From Streptomyces natalensis ATCC 27448 (lineage in GTDB: Bacteria > Actinomycetota > Actinomycetes > Streptomycetales > Streptomycetaceae), in contig NZ_JRKI01000061.1 of the NCBI RefSeq assembly GCF_000935125.1, positions 186,001 through 250,000 on the forward strand: a DNA stretch of 64,000 nt, given 5' to 3'. The notes under the pieces were generated by a model. That model was given only the letters and a program-made list of their open reading frames with translations. It did not search any database and had not been told where the DNA came from. Shown here piece after piece: positions 1-8,127 of the stretch. Position 1 is the first letter of the stretch. Every line of letters begins with the position of its first letter. Both the position numbers and the translations under genes were made by a program.

Positions 1-1
1 C

Positions 2-568
2 GTCGCCGCCCCCGCAGCGGATCCCGCGCTCGCCGCGCTGACCGGCGACTACACCATCGACCCGGCCCACAGCGGCATCGGCTTCGCGGTCCGGCACGCC
101 ATGGTCACCAACGTCCGCGGCGCCTTCGGCAGCTACGAGGGGACCCTCGCCCTCGACGGCACCGACCCGGCCCGCTCCACTGCCGCCCTCGACATCCGGA
201 CCGCCAGCATCGACACCGGTATCGCCGACCGCGACGGGCATCTGCGCAGCGCCGACTTCTTCGACGCCGAGACCTTCCCGCTGATGACCTTCCGCAGCAC
301 CGCCGCCGAGCAGGTCGCCGCCGACGGCTACCGCCTCACCGGCGATCTGACGATCAGGGACGTCACCGCGCCGGTCACCCTGGACCTGGAGTTCAACGGC
401 TCGGCCACCGACGTCTACGGCGCCGAGCGGGTCGGTTTCACGGGGCACGCCGAAATTCTGCGCTCGCGCTGGGGCCTGACCTGGAACGCCGCGCTGGAGA
501 CCGGCGGGGTGATGGTCAGCGACAAGGTGAAGCTGACCTTCGACATCTCCGCGGTGAAGGCGGCCTGA
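2..568 (+). CDS. YceI family protein (5' end missing)
   Basis: The reading frame is open from base 2, so the true start lies outside the window; the ATG at 101 is internal. The product carries the YceI lipocalin-like signature: a near-N-terminal GDYTIDPAHSGIGFAVRHAM block, then paired FDAETFP and FRST strands, and a C-terminal V(S)DKVKL strand. YceI folds are small beta-barrels that bind polyisoprenoid or amphiphilic ligands. No signal peptide is visible in the part present, which suggests a cytoplasmic actinobacterial form. It ends convergent to cimA with a strong hairpin between the two. The family is clear; the ligand and the physiological role are not. Confidence 0.88.
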   Translation, partial: VAAPAADPALAALTGDYTIDPAHSGIGFAVRHAMVTNVRGAFGSYEGTLALDGTDPARSTAALDIRTASIDTGIADRDGHLRSADFFDAETFPLMTFRSTAAEQVAADGYRLTGDLTIRDVTAPVTLDLEFNGSATDVYGAERVGFTGHAEILRSRWGLTWNAALETGGVMVSDKVKLTFDISAVKAA

Positions 569-609
569 CGGCCTGCCCTTCGGTACGACTGCCTGCTTCG
601 GTACGGACG

Positions 610-646
610 GGGCCCCGGCACGCACAGACCGTGCGCGCCGGGGCCC
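610..646. terminator. Bidirectional hairpin between yceI-like gene and cimA
   Basis: Ten-base perfect arms GGGCCCCGGC (610-619) and GCCGGGGCCC (637-646) with an inner GCAC/GTGC extension. It lies between two convergent stop codons, so it can serve both strands. It lacks a U-tract, as is common in Streptomyces. Confidence 0.75.
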
Positions 647-674
647 TCGTATGTCCGTCCTCCGTGGGTCCGTT

Positions 675-2309
675 CTACTCCTGCGGCTCCACCCCGGCCC
701 GCAGCAGCCCGTAGGCGTACGCATCGTCCAGCGCCTGCCACGAGGCGGCGATGACGTTCTCCGCGACGCCGACCGTCGACCACTCCCCCTGGCCGTCGCT
801 GGTGGAGACCAGGACGCGGGTGATGGACTCGGTGCCCTGGGCGCCCTCCAGGATGCGGACCTTGTAGTCCACCAGTTCCAGATGGGCGAGCTGCGGATAG
901 ATGCGCTCCAGGCCCACCCGCAGCGCCCGGTCCAGCGCGTTGACCGGGCCGTTGCCCTCGGCGGTGGCGACGATCCGCTCGCCCTTCGCCCACAGCTTCA
1001 CGGTCGCCTCGTTGGCGTGCGTCCCGTCGGGGCGGTCCTCGACGATCGCGCGCCAGGACTCGACGGTGAAGTAGCGCAGCGCGCTGCCCCGCACCTCCTC
1101 GCGCAGCAGCAGCTCGAAGGAGGCGTCGGCGGCCTCGTAGGTGTAGCCCGCCAGCTCCCGTTCCTTGACCCGCTCCACGACCCGGCCGACCAGCGCGCGG
1201 TCGTCGCCCAGGTCGATGCCGAGTTCCTTGCCCTTGAGCTCGATGGAGGCCCGCCCGGCCATGTCGGAGACCAGCATCCGCATGGTGTTGCCGACCAGCG
1301 CCGGGTCGATGTGCTGGTAGAGGTCCGGGTCGACCTTGATCGCGGAGGCGTGCAGTCCGGCCTTGTGGGCGAAGGCCGAGACGCCGACGTAGGGCTGGTG
1401 GGTGGAGGGGGTGAGGTTGACGACCTCGGCGATGGCGTGCGAGATCCGGGTGGTCTCGGCGAGCTTGCCCTCGGGCAGCACCCGGCGCCCGTACTTCAGC
1501 TCCAGCGCGGCGACCACCGGGAAGAGGTTGGAGTTGCCGACCCGCTCGCCGTAGCCGTTGGCGGTGCACTGGACGTGGGTGGCGCCGGCGTCCACGGCGG
1601 CCAGGGTGTTGGCGACGGCGCAGCCGGTGTCGTCCTGGGCGTGGATGCCCAGCCGCGCACCGGTGTCGGCGAGGACGGTCCGGACGACGGCGGTGATCTG
1701 CGCCGGCAGCATCCCGCCGTTGGTGTCGCAGAGCACCACCACATCCGCACCGGCCTCGCTCGCGGTGCGTACGACCTGCTTGGCGTAGACCGGGTCCAGC
1801 GCATAGCCGTCGAAGAAGTGCTCACAGTCCAGGAAGACCCGGCGGCCCTGGTCGCGCAGATACGCGACGGTGTCGCGCACCATCGCGAGGTTCTCCTCGG
1901 GGGTGGTGCGCAGCGCCAGCTCCACATGCCCGACATGGGACTTGGCGACCAGCGTGACGACCGGCGCCTGCGACTCCAGGAGGGCGGCGACCTGCGGGTC
2001 GTCCTCGACGCGGACGCCGGCCTTGCGGGTGGCGCCGAAGGCGACGAGCCGGGCGTGCCGGAAGTCGATCTCCGCGCGGGCGCGCTGGAAGAACTCGGTG
2101 TCGCGGGGGTTGGCCCCCGGCCAGCCGCCCTCGATGAAGCCCACGCCGAAGTCGTCGAGGTACCGGGCGATGGTCAGCTTGTCGGCGACGGTCAGGTTGA
2201 TGCCCTCGCGCTGCGCCCCGTCGCGCAGCGTCGTGTCGAACACGTGGAAGGCGTCGGACACGGCGTCGGGCACCGCGTCGGACTCGGGGGCTTCGGGTAC
2301 GTCCGTCAT
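675..2309 (-). CDS. cimA: Citramalate synthase (LeuA/HMGL-like family)
   Basis: 544 residues from the ATG at 2309. Condenses pyruvate with acetyl-CoA to citramalate, the first step of the threonine-independent route to 2-oxobutyrate and isoleucine. Near the N terminus is the family signature FDTTLRDGAQREG, followed by EGGWPGANPRD. The metal-site region reads HAQDD where LeuA enzymes have HxHND. A C-terminal LeuA dimerisation/allosteric domain follows, with VDYKVRIL and the STSDGQGEWSTVG block. Length and motifs fit the CimA (TIGR00977-type) group better than LeuA. It is transcribed alone, about 105 nt downstream of a candidate attenuator, consistent with control by isoleucine supply. A residual chance remains of a different acyl-transfer role in this family. 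Confidence 0.88.
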   Translation of the reverse strand: MTDVPEAPESDAVPDAVSDAFHVFDTTLRDGAQREGINLTVADKLTIARYLDDFGVGFIEGGWPGANPRDTEFFQRARAEIDFRHARLVAFGATRKAGVRVEDDPQVAALLESQAPVVTLVAKSHVGHVELALRTTPEENLAMVRDTVAYLRDQGRRVFLDCEHFFDGYALDPVYAKQVVRTASEAGADVVVLCDTNGGMLPAQITAVVRTVLADTGARLGIHAQDDTGCAVANTLAAVDAGATHVQCTANGYGERVGNSNLFPVVAALELKYGRRVLPEGKLAETTRISHAIAEVVNLTPSTHQPYVGVSAFAHKAGLHASAIKVDPDLYQHIDPALVGNTMRMLVSDMAGRASIELKGKELGIDLGDDRALVGRVVERVKERELAGYTYEAADASFELLLREEVRGSALRYFTVESWRAIVEDRPDGTHANEATVKLWAKGERIVATAEGNGPVNALDRALRVGLERIYPQLAHLELVDYKVRILEGAQGTESITRVLVSTSDGQGEWSTVGVAENVIAASWQALDDAYAYGLLRAGVEPQE

Positions 2310-2419
2310 GCTGGTCTGGCTCCTGTCGGGTCTCGGTCTACCGGAATAACCAGTTCCACCGTCCCTCCATGGTCCCTCGCGCTCCGCCTCCGGTGGGTGG
2401 TGGGCCGGAAACGAAAAAA

Positions 2420-2439
2420 CCTCTCGCGGGTGCGAGAGG
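2420..2439 (-). terminator. Attenuator hairpin upstream of cimA
   Basis: Perfect 8-bp stem (CCTCTCGC with GCGAGAGG), followed on the minus strand by six T residues (2414-2419). It sits inside the cimA leader, downstream of a short Ile-containing ORF and before the cimA start. That position fits transcription attenuation better than simple termination of the upstream transporter gene, which ends at 2590. Confidence 0.65.
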
Positions 2440-2496
2440 TCTGCGCGCGGGTCTGGGACGACGAGGACCGCGCCGTACTCGGTTCGTACGGGGCGG

Positions 2497-2532
2497 TCAC
2501 TGCGGACCGGCGCGCCTGCTGCCAATAATCAT
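2497..2532 (-). CDS. Candidate cimA leader peptide (MIIGSRRAGPQ)
   Basis: Eleven codons from the ATG at 2532 to TGA, with two consecutive Ile codons (ATT ATT) at positions 2-3. ATT is rare in this GC-rich genome, so ribosome speed here should respond to Ile-tRNA. A U-tailed hairpin follows about 60 nt downstream and then cimA. No clear ribosome binding site precedes it, which may indicate a leaderless or near-leaderless transcript. This is inferred from arrangement only, by analogy with the ilvB leader found elsewhere in the window. Confidence 0.5.
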   Translation of the reverse strand: MIIGSRRAGPQ

Positions 2533-2589
2533 GGCGAACGAGAGCACGGGGGCAGTCTGGCACAAACCGCCCCCGCCGCGACGCCCGTC

Positions 2590-3900
2590 TCAGGATGCGA
2601 GCACCTTGTCCGGATCGGGGCTCTTCCTGCCGACCCGGCCCAGGTCGATGGTCCGCGTCTCGCGCATGGTCAGGTAGACGATCAGCGAGACCGCCGCGCA
2701 GCCGGTCACGTACCAGTAATAGCCGGACTCGATACCGCCGTTCTTGAACCACAGCGCCACGTATTCCGCGGTGCCGCCGAAGAGGGCGTTGGCGATGGCG
2801 TACGGCAGGGCGACGCCCAGCGCACGGATGCCGGTCGGGAACAGCTCGGCCTTCACACAGGCGTTGATGGAGGTGTAGCCGGTGACGACGACCAGGGCGA
2901 GCAGGGAGAGGCCGAGGGCCGACCAGAAGCCGCTCGCATGCCGCAGCAGCAGCATGATCGGCACGGTCAGGAAGGTGGAGCCGACCGCGAAGGTGATCAG
3001 CAGCGGACGGCGGCCGATCCGGTCGGAGAGCTTGCCGGCCAGCGGCTGGAGACACATGAACGCGAACAGCGCGCAGAAGCTCACCAGCGAGGCGGTGGAC
3101 TTGGACATCCCGGCGCTGCCCGAGAGGTACTTGGTCAGGTAGGTGGTGTACGTGTAGTACGCGACCGTGCCGCCCATGGTCAGGGCCATCACCAAGAACG
3201 CCTCGCGCTTGTGGGCCAGCAGGGCCTTGAGGGTGCCGCGCTCCGGGTCGGCGTGGGCGTTCTCGTCCTCGGCGTAGACCGAGGTTTCGAGCATGCTGCG
3301 CCGCAGATAGAAGATGATGCCGGCGCCGAGCGCGCCCAGGACGAACGGGATCCGCCAGGCCCAACTGTGCAGCGCCGCCTCCGACATGGTGCGCTGGAGC
3401 GCGATCAGCAGGCCCAGGCCCAGCAGCTGTCCCGCGGTCATCGAGACGTACTGGAAGCTGGAGGCGAAGCCGCGCCGGCCGGACGCGGACGCCTCGGTGA
3501 GATAGGTCGCGCTGGCCGCGTACTCCCCGCCGACCGACAGCCCCTGGAGCATCCGCGCGACCAGCAGGACGGCCACTCCCCCGTAGCCCGCGACGGCATA
3601 GGTGGGGGCGACGGCGATCAGGATCGCCGAGGCGGACATCAGCGACACGGTCAGGGTGAGCGCGGCCTTGCGGCCCCGGCGGTCCCCGACCCGCCCCAGG
3701 AGCCAGCCGCCGACCGGCCGCATGAAGAAGCCGACGGCGAAGATCCCCATGGTGTTCATGAGGTTCGCGGTGTCATTCCCCTTGGGGAAGAAGGAGTCCG
3801 CGAAGTAGACGGCGAAGCTGGCGTAGACGAACCAGTCGAACCACTCCACCATGTTGCCGGCCGAGCCGACCCAGATCTTCTTCCACTGCTCTCGTTCCAT
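2590..3900 (-). CDS. MFS transporter, metabolite:H+ symporter (MHS) type
   Basis: 436 residues with about 12 membrane segments. The N-terminal block GNMVEWFDWFVYASFAVYFADSFFP and the loop GRVGDRRGRKAALTLT are hallmarks of the MHS branch of the major facilitator superfamily (KgtP, ProP, citrate and dicarboxylate permeases). The substrate cannot be read from sequence; organic acids, betaine or proline are typical. It is the last gene of a leftward run (ureAB, ureC, agmatine deiminase, TetR regulator, this gene), 62 bp after the regulator, so it may import a nitrogen- or carbon-rich compound used by that block. Confidence 0.85.
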   Translation of the reverse strand: MEREQWKKIWVGSAGNMVEWFDWFVYASFAVYFADSFFPKGNDTANLMNTMGIFAVGFFMRPVGGWLLGRVGDRRGRKAALTLTVSLMSASAILIAVAPTYAVAGYGGVAVLLVARMLQGLSVGGEYAASATYLTEASASGRRGFASSFQYVSMTAGQLLGLGLLIALQRTMSEAALHSWAWRIPFVLGALGAGIIFYLRRSMLETSVYAEDENAHADPERGTLKALLAHKREAFLVMALTMGGTVAYYTYTTYLTKYLSGSAGMSKSTASLVSFCALFAFMCLQPLAGKLSDRIGRRPLLITFAVGSTFLTVPIMLLLRHASGFWSALGLSLLALVVVTGYTSINACVKAELFPTGIRALGVALPYAIANALFGGTAEYVALWFKNGGIESGYYWYVTGCAAVSLIVYLTMRETRTIDLGRVGRKSPDPDKVLAS

Positions 3901-3962
3901 AGTCGATCACCGTTGCGCAAGCGGGGGGCTTCGGCAAGGGAAATCGGGGAACCCCGTCCGGC

Positions 3963-4577
3963 TCAGGGAGTGAGCGACTCGTCCAGGAACTCGCCGACAT
4001 GGCGGCGCACCAGCTCGCGGCTCGTCCCCGGCAGGCCCACCACCAGGTGGGTGCCGAAGCCGTCGAGGAGGGCGCGGGTGCGGGTGGCGAAGCGTTCGGG
4101 GTCGACGGCCTTGAACTCGCCCTTGGAGGCGCCCTCGACCAGGAGGGCGACGAGGTCGCGGTGCCAGGCCAGTTCGAGGTCCAGCTGGCGTTCGCGGGCG
4201 TCGTCGTCGGCGTTCTGGGAGCGGTTCCAGACCTCCAGCCACAGGGTCCAGCGCGGGTCGCGGTGCCCCTGGGGAAGGTAGAGGTCGACCAGGGCGTCGA
4301 GGCGTTCGCGGGCCGGGACGCGGCGGGAGAGGGCGGCCCGGCGTTCGGTGCCGAGCTGCTCCTCGCTCCACTGGAGGGTCTGGAGGAGCAGCTCGTCCTT
4401 GGTGCCGAAGTAGTACAGGATGTGGCCGCTGCTCATCCCGACCTCGCGGCCCAGGCCCGCCATGGTCAGCCGGTCCAGGCCCTCCGCGGCGATGGTGGCC
4501 ATCGCCGCGGCGAGCACCTGTTCGCGGGGCTGGTTGAGCCGCCGCCGGGGACGGCGCGCGGGCGCGGGACCGGGCAC
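3963..4577 (-). CDS. TetR family transcriptional regulator
   Basis: 204 residues from the GTG at 4577. That start was chosen because GGAGG lies 8 nt upstream and because the longer frame would overlap the agmatine deiminase gene by 44 bp. The N-terminal TetR HTH is clear: REQVLAAAMATIAAEGLDRL, then MAGLGREVGMSSGHILYYFGTKDELL. The C-terminal ligand domain has no recognisable specificity motif. Its position inside the urease/agmatine deiminase run makes it the natural local regulator. The repeated palindromes at 8157-8282, between ureAB and the permease, are candidate operators. Confidence 0.85.
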   Translation of the reverse strand: MPGPAPARRPRRRLNQPREQVLAAAMATIAAEGLDRLTMAGLGREVGMSSGHILYYFGTKDELLLQTLQWSEEQLGTERRAALSRRVPARERLDALVDLYLPQGHRDPRWTLWLEVWNRSQNADDDARERQLDLELAWHRDLVALLVEGASKGEFKAVDPERFATRTRALLDGFGTHLVVGLPGTSRELVRRHVGEFLDESLTP

Positions 4578-4614
4578 GAGGGGGACCTCCGGGGACGGCG
4601 GGATCTGGTGTGGC

Positions 4615-5655
4615 TCAGACCTTCGGCTGCTGCTGGGTGATGCAGTGGATACCGCCACCCGCTGCGAAGATCGTACGTGCGTCCACCAGGGTCACGGTCC
4701 GGCCGGGGAAGAGCCGGCGGAAGATGGCGGCCGCTTCCTCGTCACGCGGGTCGTCGAAGGCGCACAGCACGATGCCGTCGTTGCACTGCAGGTGGTTGAT
4801 GTAGGAGTAGTCGACCAGCTCGCCGTCCGCTTCGATGACGGTGGGGGCCGGGATCTCCACGACCTCCAGCTCACGGCCCCTGGCGTCGGTGGCGGAGCGC
4901 AGCAGCTTGACGATCTCGTTGCAGATCGCGTGGTCGGGGTGGTCGGGGTCGGGCTGGGTGTGGACCATGACGACGCCGGGCCGGGCGAAGGCGGCGACGA
5001 TGTCGACATGGCCCCGGGTGCCGAACTGGCCGTAGTCGGCGGCGAGGCCGCGCGGCAGCCAGATGGCCTTGGTGGTGCCGAGGTGGGCGTGGATCTCCGC
5101 CTCGACCTCCTCTTTCGTGAGGTCGGGGTTCCGGCCTGGGTCGAGCTGGACGGTCTCGGTGAGCAGGACGGTGCCCTCGCCGTCGACATGGATGCCGCCG
5201 CCCTCGTTGACCAGGCCGGTGGCGTAGCGGCGGGCGCCGGCCAGGGCGGCGACCTGCTCGGCCATCTTCTCGTCGCGCTCCCAGCGGGCCCACTCCTGGG
5301 CGCCCCAGCCGTTGAAGACCCAGTCGGCGGCGGCGAGGTTGCCCTTGCCGTCGGTGAGGAAGGTGGGGCCGATGTCGCGCATCCAGGCGTCGTTCAGCTC
5401 CCGCTCGACCAGCTCGATGCCGTCGCCGAGCAGTGCGCGGGCGCCCTCCAGCTGGCCGGGGCCCGCGACGACGGTGACCGGCTCGTAGCTGCGCACCGCG
5501 CGGGCGACGGCGGCCCAGGCCCGGCGGGCGTCGGCCAGCGTGTCGTCGCCTTCCTCGCCGAAGGTGAAGTTGGGGCCGGGCCAGGCCATCCAGGTGCGCT
5601 CGTGCGGTGCCCACTCGGGGGGCATGGAGAAGCCGTCGGCGACGGGAGTGTTCAT
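4615..5655 (-). CDS. aguA: Agmatine deiminase (PPAD family)
   Basis: 346 residues. Hydrolyses agmatine to N-carbamoylputrescine and ammonia. Guanidine-group hydrolase motifs are present in order: WMRDIGPTF (Asp), NEGGGIHVDGEGT, RGHVDIVAAF (His) and the C-terminal nucleophile motif GGGIHCITQQQ (Cys). The family also includes peptidyl-arginine deiminase-like enzymes, but length and motifs fit bacterial AguA. It lies 73 bp downstream of ureC and 37 bp upstream of the TetR gene, so cotranscription is likely. No N-carbamoylputrescine amidase is in the window, so the next step must be encoded elsewhere. Confidence 0.85.
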   Translation of the reverse strand: MNTPVADGFSMPPEWAPHERTWMAWPGPNFTFGEEGDDTLADARRAWAAVARAVRSYEPVTVVAGPGQLEGARALLGDGIELVERELNDAWMRDIGPTFLTDGKGNLAAADWVFNGWGAQEWARWERDEKMAEQVAALAGARRYATGLVNEGGGIHVDGEGTVLLTETVQLDPGRNPDLTKEEVEAEIHAHLGTTKAIWLPRGLAADYGQFGTRGHVDIVAAFARPGVVMVHTQPDPDHPDHAICNEIVKLLRSATDARGRELEVVEIPAPTVIEADGELVDYSYINHLQCNDGIVLCAFDDPRDEEAAAIFRRLFPGRTVTLVDARTIFAAGGGIHCITQQQPKV

Positions 5656-5728
5656 CTGGGGTCCTCGGGAGAGCGGGGGTCAGGCGGGGTGCCGGCCGGG
5701 CCGGCGGCGGTCACAGGAAGTGCAGCGG

Positions 5729-7423
5729 TCACAGGAAGTACAGACGCGAGAGGGACACCGTGTCGGCGGGGTCGGAGCGCATCGGGTCGCCGTCGAGGGT
5801 GACCAGTCCGCTGCTGCCGTCCACCTGCACCTGTCCGACGCGGGAGTTGTGGACGAGGTCGCCGGGGCCGATGCCGCGGGTGCCGCGGACGGCGACGCGG
5901 CGGCGGCGGGTGGGCATGCCGTCGTTGCCCTGCGCCACCGCGGCGCCCGCGACGAAGGCGACGGAGATCTCGGCGGGGGTGGCGCCGTACGCGCCGAACT
6001 GCGGGCCGAGCACCAGCGGTTCGCAGGTGTCGGTGGCGGCGTTCGGATCGCCGGTGACGCCGTAGGCGGGGAAGCCGGACTTGAGCACCAGCTGCGGTTT
6101 GGCGCCGAAGTACTGCGGCGTCCACAGCACGATGTCGGCCATCTTGCCGACCTCGATCGACCCGATCTCGTGCGAGAGGCCGTGGGCGATGGCGGGGTTG
6201 ATGGTGAGCTTGGCGATATAGCGCAGGACGCGGGCGTTGTCGTCGTGCGCGCCGTCGCCGTCCATCGGGCCGAGCTCGGCCTTCATCTTGCCGGCCATGG
6301 CGAAGGTACGGCGTACGGTCTCGCCCGCGCGGCCCATGCCCTGGGCGTCGGAGGAGGTGATGCCGATCGCCCCGAGGTCGTGCAGGACGTCCTCGGCGCC
6401 CATCGTGCCGGCCCGGATGCGGTCGCGGGCCATGGCGGCGTCGCCCGGCAGATCGGTCTTGAGGTCATGGACCGAGACGATCATGCCGTAGTGCTCGGCG
6501 ACCGCGTCCCGCCCGAAGGGGAGGGTGGGGTTGGTGGACGAGCCGATGACGTTCGGCACGCCCGCCATCTTCAGCACGTTCGGTACGTGTCCGCCGCCGC
6601 AGCCCTCGATGTGGAAGGCGTGGATGGTGCGGCCGTCCAGGACGCGCAGGGTGTCCTCGACGGAGAGGCATTCGTTCAGGCCGTCGCTGTGCAGGGCGAC
6701 CTGGACGTCGTGCTCCTCGGCGACCCGCAGCGCGGTGTCCAGGGCGCGGGCGTGCGCACCCATGTCCTCGTGCACCTTGAAGCCCAGGGCGCCGCCCTCG
6801 GCCAGCGCCTCGACGAGGGGGTCTTCGCCGGAGGAGGAGCCGCGGCCCAGGAAGCCGATGTTGACCGGCCAGGCGTCGAAGGCGCCGAAGGCATGGCCGA
6901 GCGCCCAGGGGCTGTTGACGCCGACGCCCCATACGGGCCCGAATTCCTGGCCGATGACGGTGGTCACACCGGAGGCCAGCGACGCTTCCATCACACGCGG
7001 GGAGAGCAGATGGACGTGGGTGTCGACGGCGCCCGCCGTGGCGATCATGCCCTCGCCGGAGACGATGGACGTGCCGGTGCCGACCACGACCTCGACGCCC
7101 TCAAGAGTGTCGGGGTTGCCGGCCCGGCCGATGGCGTGGATGCGGCCCTCGCGGATGCCGATGGACGTTTTGCGGATGCCCTGGACGGCGTCGATGACCA
7201 GGACGTTGCTGATCACCACGTCGCAGGTCTCGCGCAGCGAGGCGGCCTTGAGGTGCAGTCCGTCGCGGGCCGTCTTGCCGAAGCCGGCCAGGAATTCGTC
7301 GCCGTGCTTCTGGGAGTCCGACTCCACCCGCACAACCAGGCCGGAGTCCCCGAGGACGACCCGGTCGCCGGCCCGCGGGCCGTGCACCGAGGCGTACTCG
7401 TGCGGGTCGATGCTGCCGGTCAT
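5729..7423 (-). CDS. ureC: Urease subunit alpha (catalytic), divergent type
   Basis: 564 residues; ATGA overlap with ureAB upstream. Nickel-binding features of urease are present: HVH (H136, H138), the carbamylated lysine in KVHED (K216, H218), HSDGLNE (H245), HIEGCGGGH (H271) and SSDAQGMGR (D359). The mobile flap, usually MVCHHL, reads IVSVHDL here: the catalytic-acid histidine is kept (H319), but the flap cysteine is Val318 and the following His is Asp320. The fold and probably urea hydrolysis are retained, but this is not the canonical housekeeping enzyme. No ureDEFG accessory genes are nearby. Start set by the overlap with ureAB. Confidence 0.88.
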   Translation of the reverse strand: MTGSIDPHEYASVHGPRAGDRVVLGDSGLVVRVESDSQKHGDEFLAGFGKTARDGLHLKAASLRETCDVVISNVLVIDAVQGIRKTSIGIREGRIHAIGRAGNPDTLEGVEVVVGTGTSIVSGEGMIATAGAVDTHVHLLSPRVMEASLASGVTTVIGQEFGPVWGVGVNSPWALGHAFGAFDAWPVNIGFLGRGSSSGEDPLVEALAEGGALGFKVHEDMGAHARALDTALRVAEEHDVQVALHSDGLNECLSVEDTLRVLDGRTIHAFHIEGCGGGHVPNVLKMAGVPNVIGSSTNPTLPFGRDAVAEHYGMIVSVHDLKTDLPGDAAMARDRIRAGTMGAEDVLHDLGAIGITSSDAQGMGRAGETVRRTFAMAGKMKAELGPMDGDGAHDDNARVLRYIAKLTINPAIAHGLSHEIGSIEVGKMADIVLWTPQYFGAKPQLVLKSGFPAYGVTGDPNAATDTCEPLVLGPQFGAYGATPAEISVAFVAGAAVAQGNDGMPTRRRRVAVRGTRGIGPGDLVHNSRVGQVQVDGSSGLVTLDGDPMRSDPADTVSLSRLYFL

Positions 7424-8127
7424 GCCTGCTCCTCCGCTCCCAGGTACCCGCATGCGGCGGCCCGCCGCAGCGCTTCGGTTTTCGCCCCCGGTGCATCGAG
7501 CGGGCCGTCGACCAGACCGGCGAAGCCGATCGCGATCCGGGCGCCGCCGATGGGGACCAGACCGACCTCGTGGGTGCCGCCCGCATCGAAGCGCTCGGAC
7601 GAGCCGGCCGGGACGCACAGCCGCATGCCGTAGGCCGCGGCGCGGTCGAAGTCGAGGCGCGGGTTGGCCTCGAAGAAGTGGAAGTGGGACGTGACGCTGA
7701 TCGGCACGCTCGCGGTGTTGTGCACGGTCACGGTGACGGCGGGGACCGGCTCGGGGTCGGCCGGACCGGGCAGTACGGCGCCGGGCGCGGGGCCCGCACC
7801 CCCCGCGTCGCCCGGCTCGGTCAGCGTGCCGATGGGGTCGCTGACCACCGCGAGGCGGGAGCCGTCGTCGAAGACGGCCTCGACCATCACATCGCCGATG
7901 ACCTCCGCCACCCCGGGCAGCACATCGTCCGGGCCGAGCGCATTGCGGCCCGCCTCGATGGCCTGAGCGAGGCGGCGCCCGTCCCGCGCCGCCTCGCAGA
8001 CTGTGTCCGCGATCACCGCGGTCGCCTCGGGCACATTCAGCCTCAGTCCGCGGGAGCGGCGCGAGCGCGCCAGCTGCGCCGCGTTGAAGAGCAGCAGCCG
8101 GTCGCGTTCCGTGGGGGTCAGCCGCAT
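7420..8127 (-). CDS. ureAB: Fused urease gamma/beta subunit
   Basis: 235 residues. The N-terminal ~100 residues match the urease gamma chain (MRLTPTERDRLLLFNAAQLA, LNVPEA, GRNALGPDDVLPGV). A Gly/Pro/Ala-rich linker leads to a beta-chain domain (VTVHNTASVPISVTSHFHFFEANPRLDFDR, GTHEVGLVPIGG). Gamma-beta fusions are known in Streptomyces and Helicobacter. It forms the non-catalytic part of the urease with UreC, which overlaps its stop by 4 bp. It is the first gene of the leftward block and faces the NCS1 permease across a 329-bp divergent region carrying repeated operator-like sites. Confidence 0.88.
   Translation of the reverse strand: MRLTPTERDRLLLFNAAQLARSRRSRGLRLNVPEATAVIADTVCEAARDGRRLAQAIEAGRNALGPDDVLPGVAEVIGDVMVEAVFDDGSRLAVVSDPIGTLTEPGDAGGAGPAPGAVLPGPADPEPVPAVTVTVHNTASVPISVTSHFHFFEANPRLDFDRAAAYGMRLCVPAGSSERFDAGGTHEVGLVPIGGARIAIGFAGLVDGPLDAPGAKTEALRRAAACGYLGAEEQA

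Noticed and set aside
2420..2439. Simple terminator of the MHS transporter gene
   Set aside because: It lies about 150 bp beyond that stop, past a probable cimA promoter and next to an Ile-rich short ORF, so attenuator of cimA is the better reading; both functions remain possible.
651..2528. Long plus-strand open frame opposite cimA (625 codons)
   Set aside because: Antisense shadow produced by high G/C third positions; its translation is low-complexity Gly/Val/Asp/Arg with no domain, while the minus frame encodes a recognisable enzyme.
5729..7423. Urease alpha as an inactive pseudo-enzyme
   Set aside because: Although the flap Cys is missing, the nickel ligands, carbamyl-lysine, catalytic His and Asp are all present, and the flap Cys is known not to be essential in Klebsiella urease.
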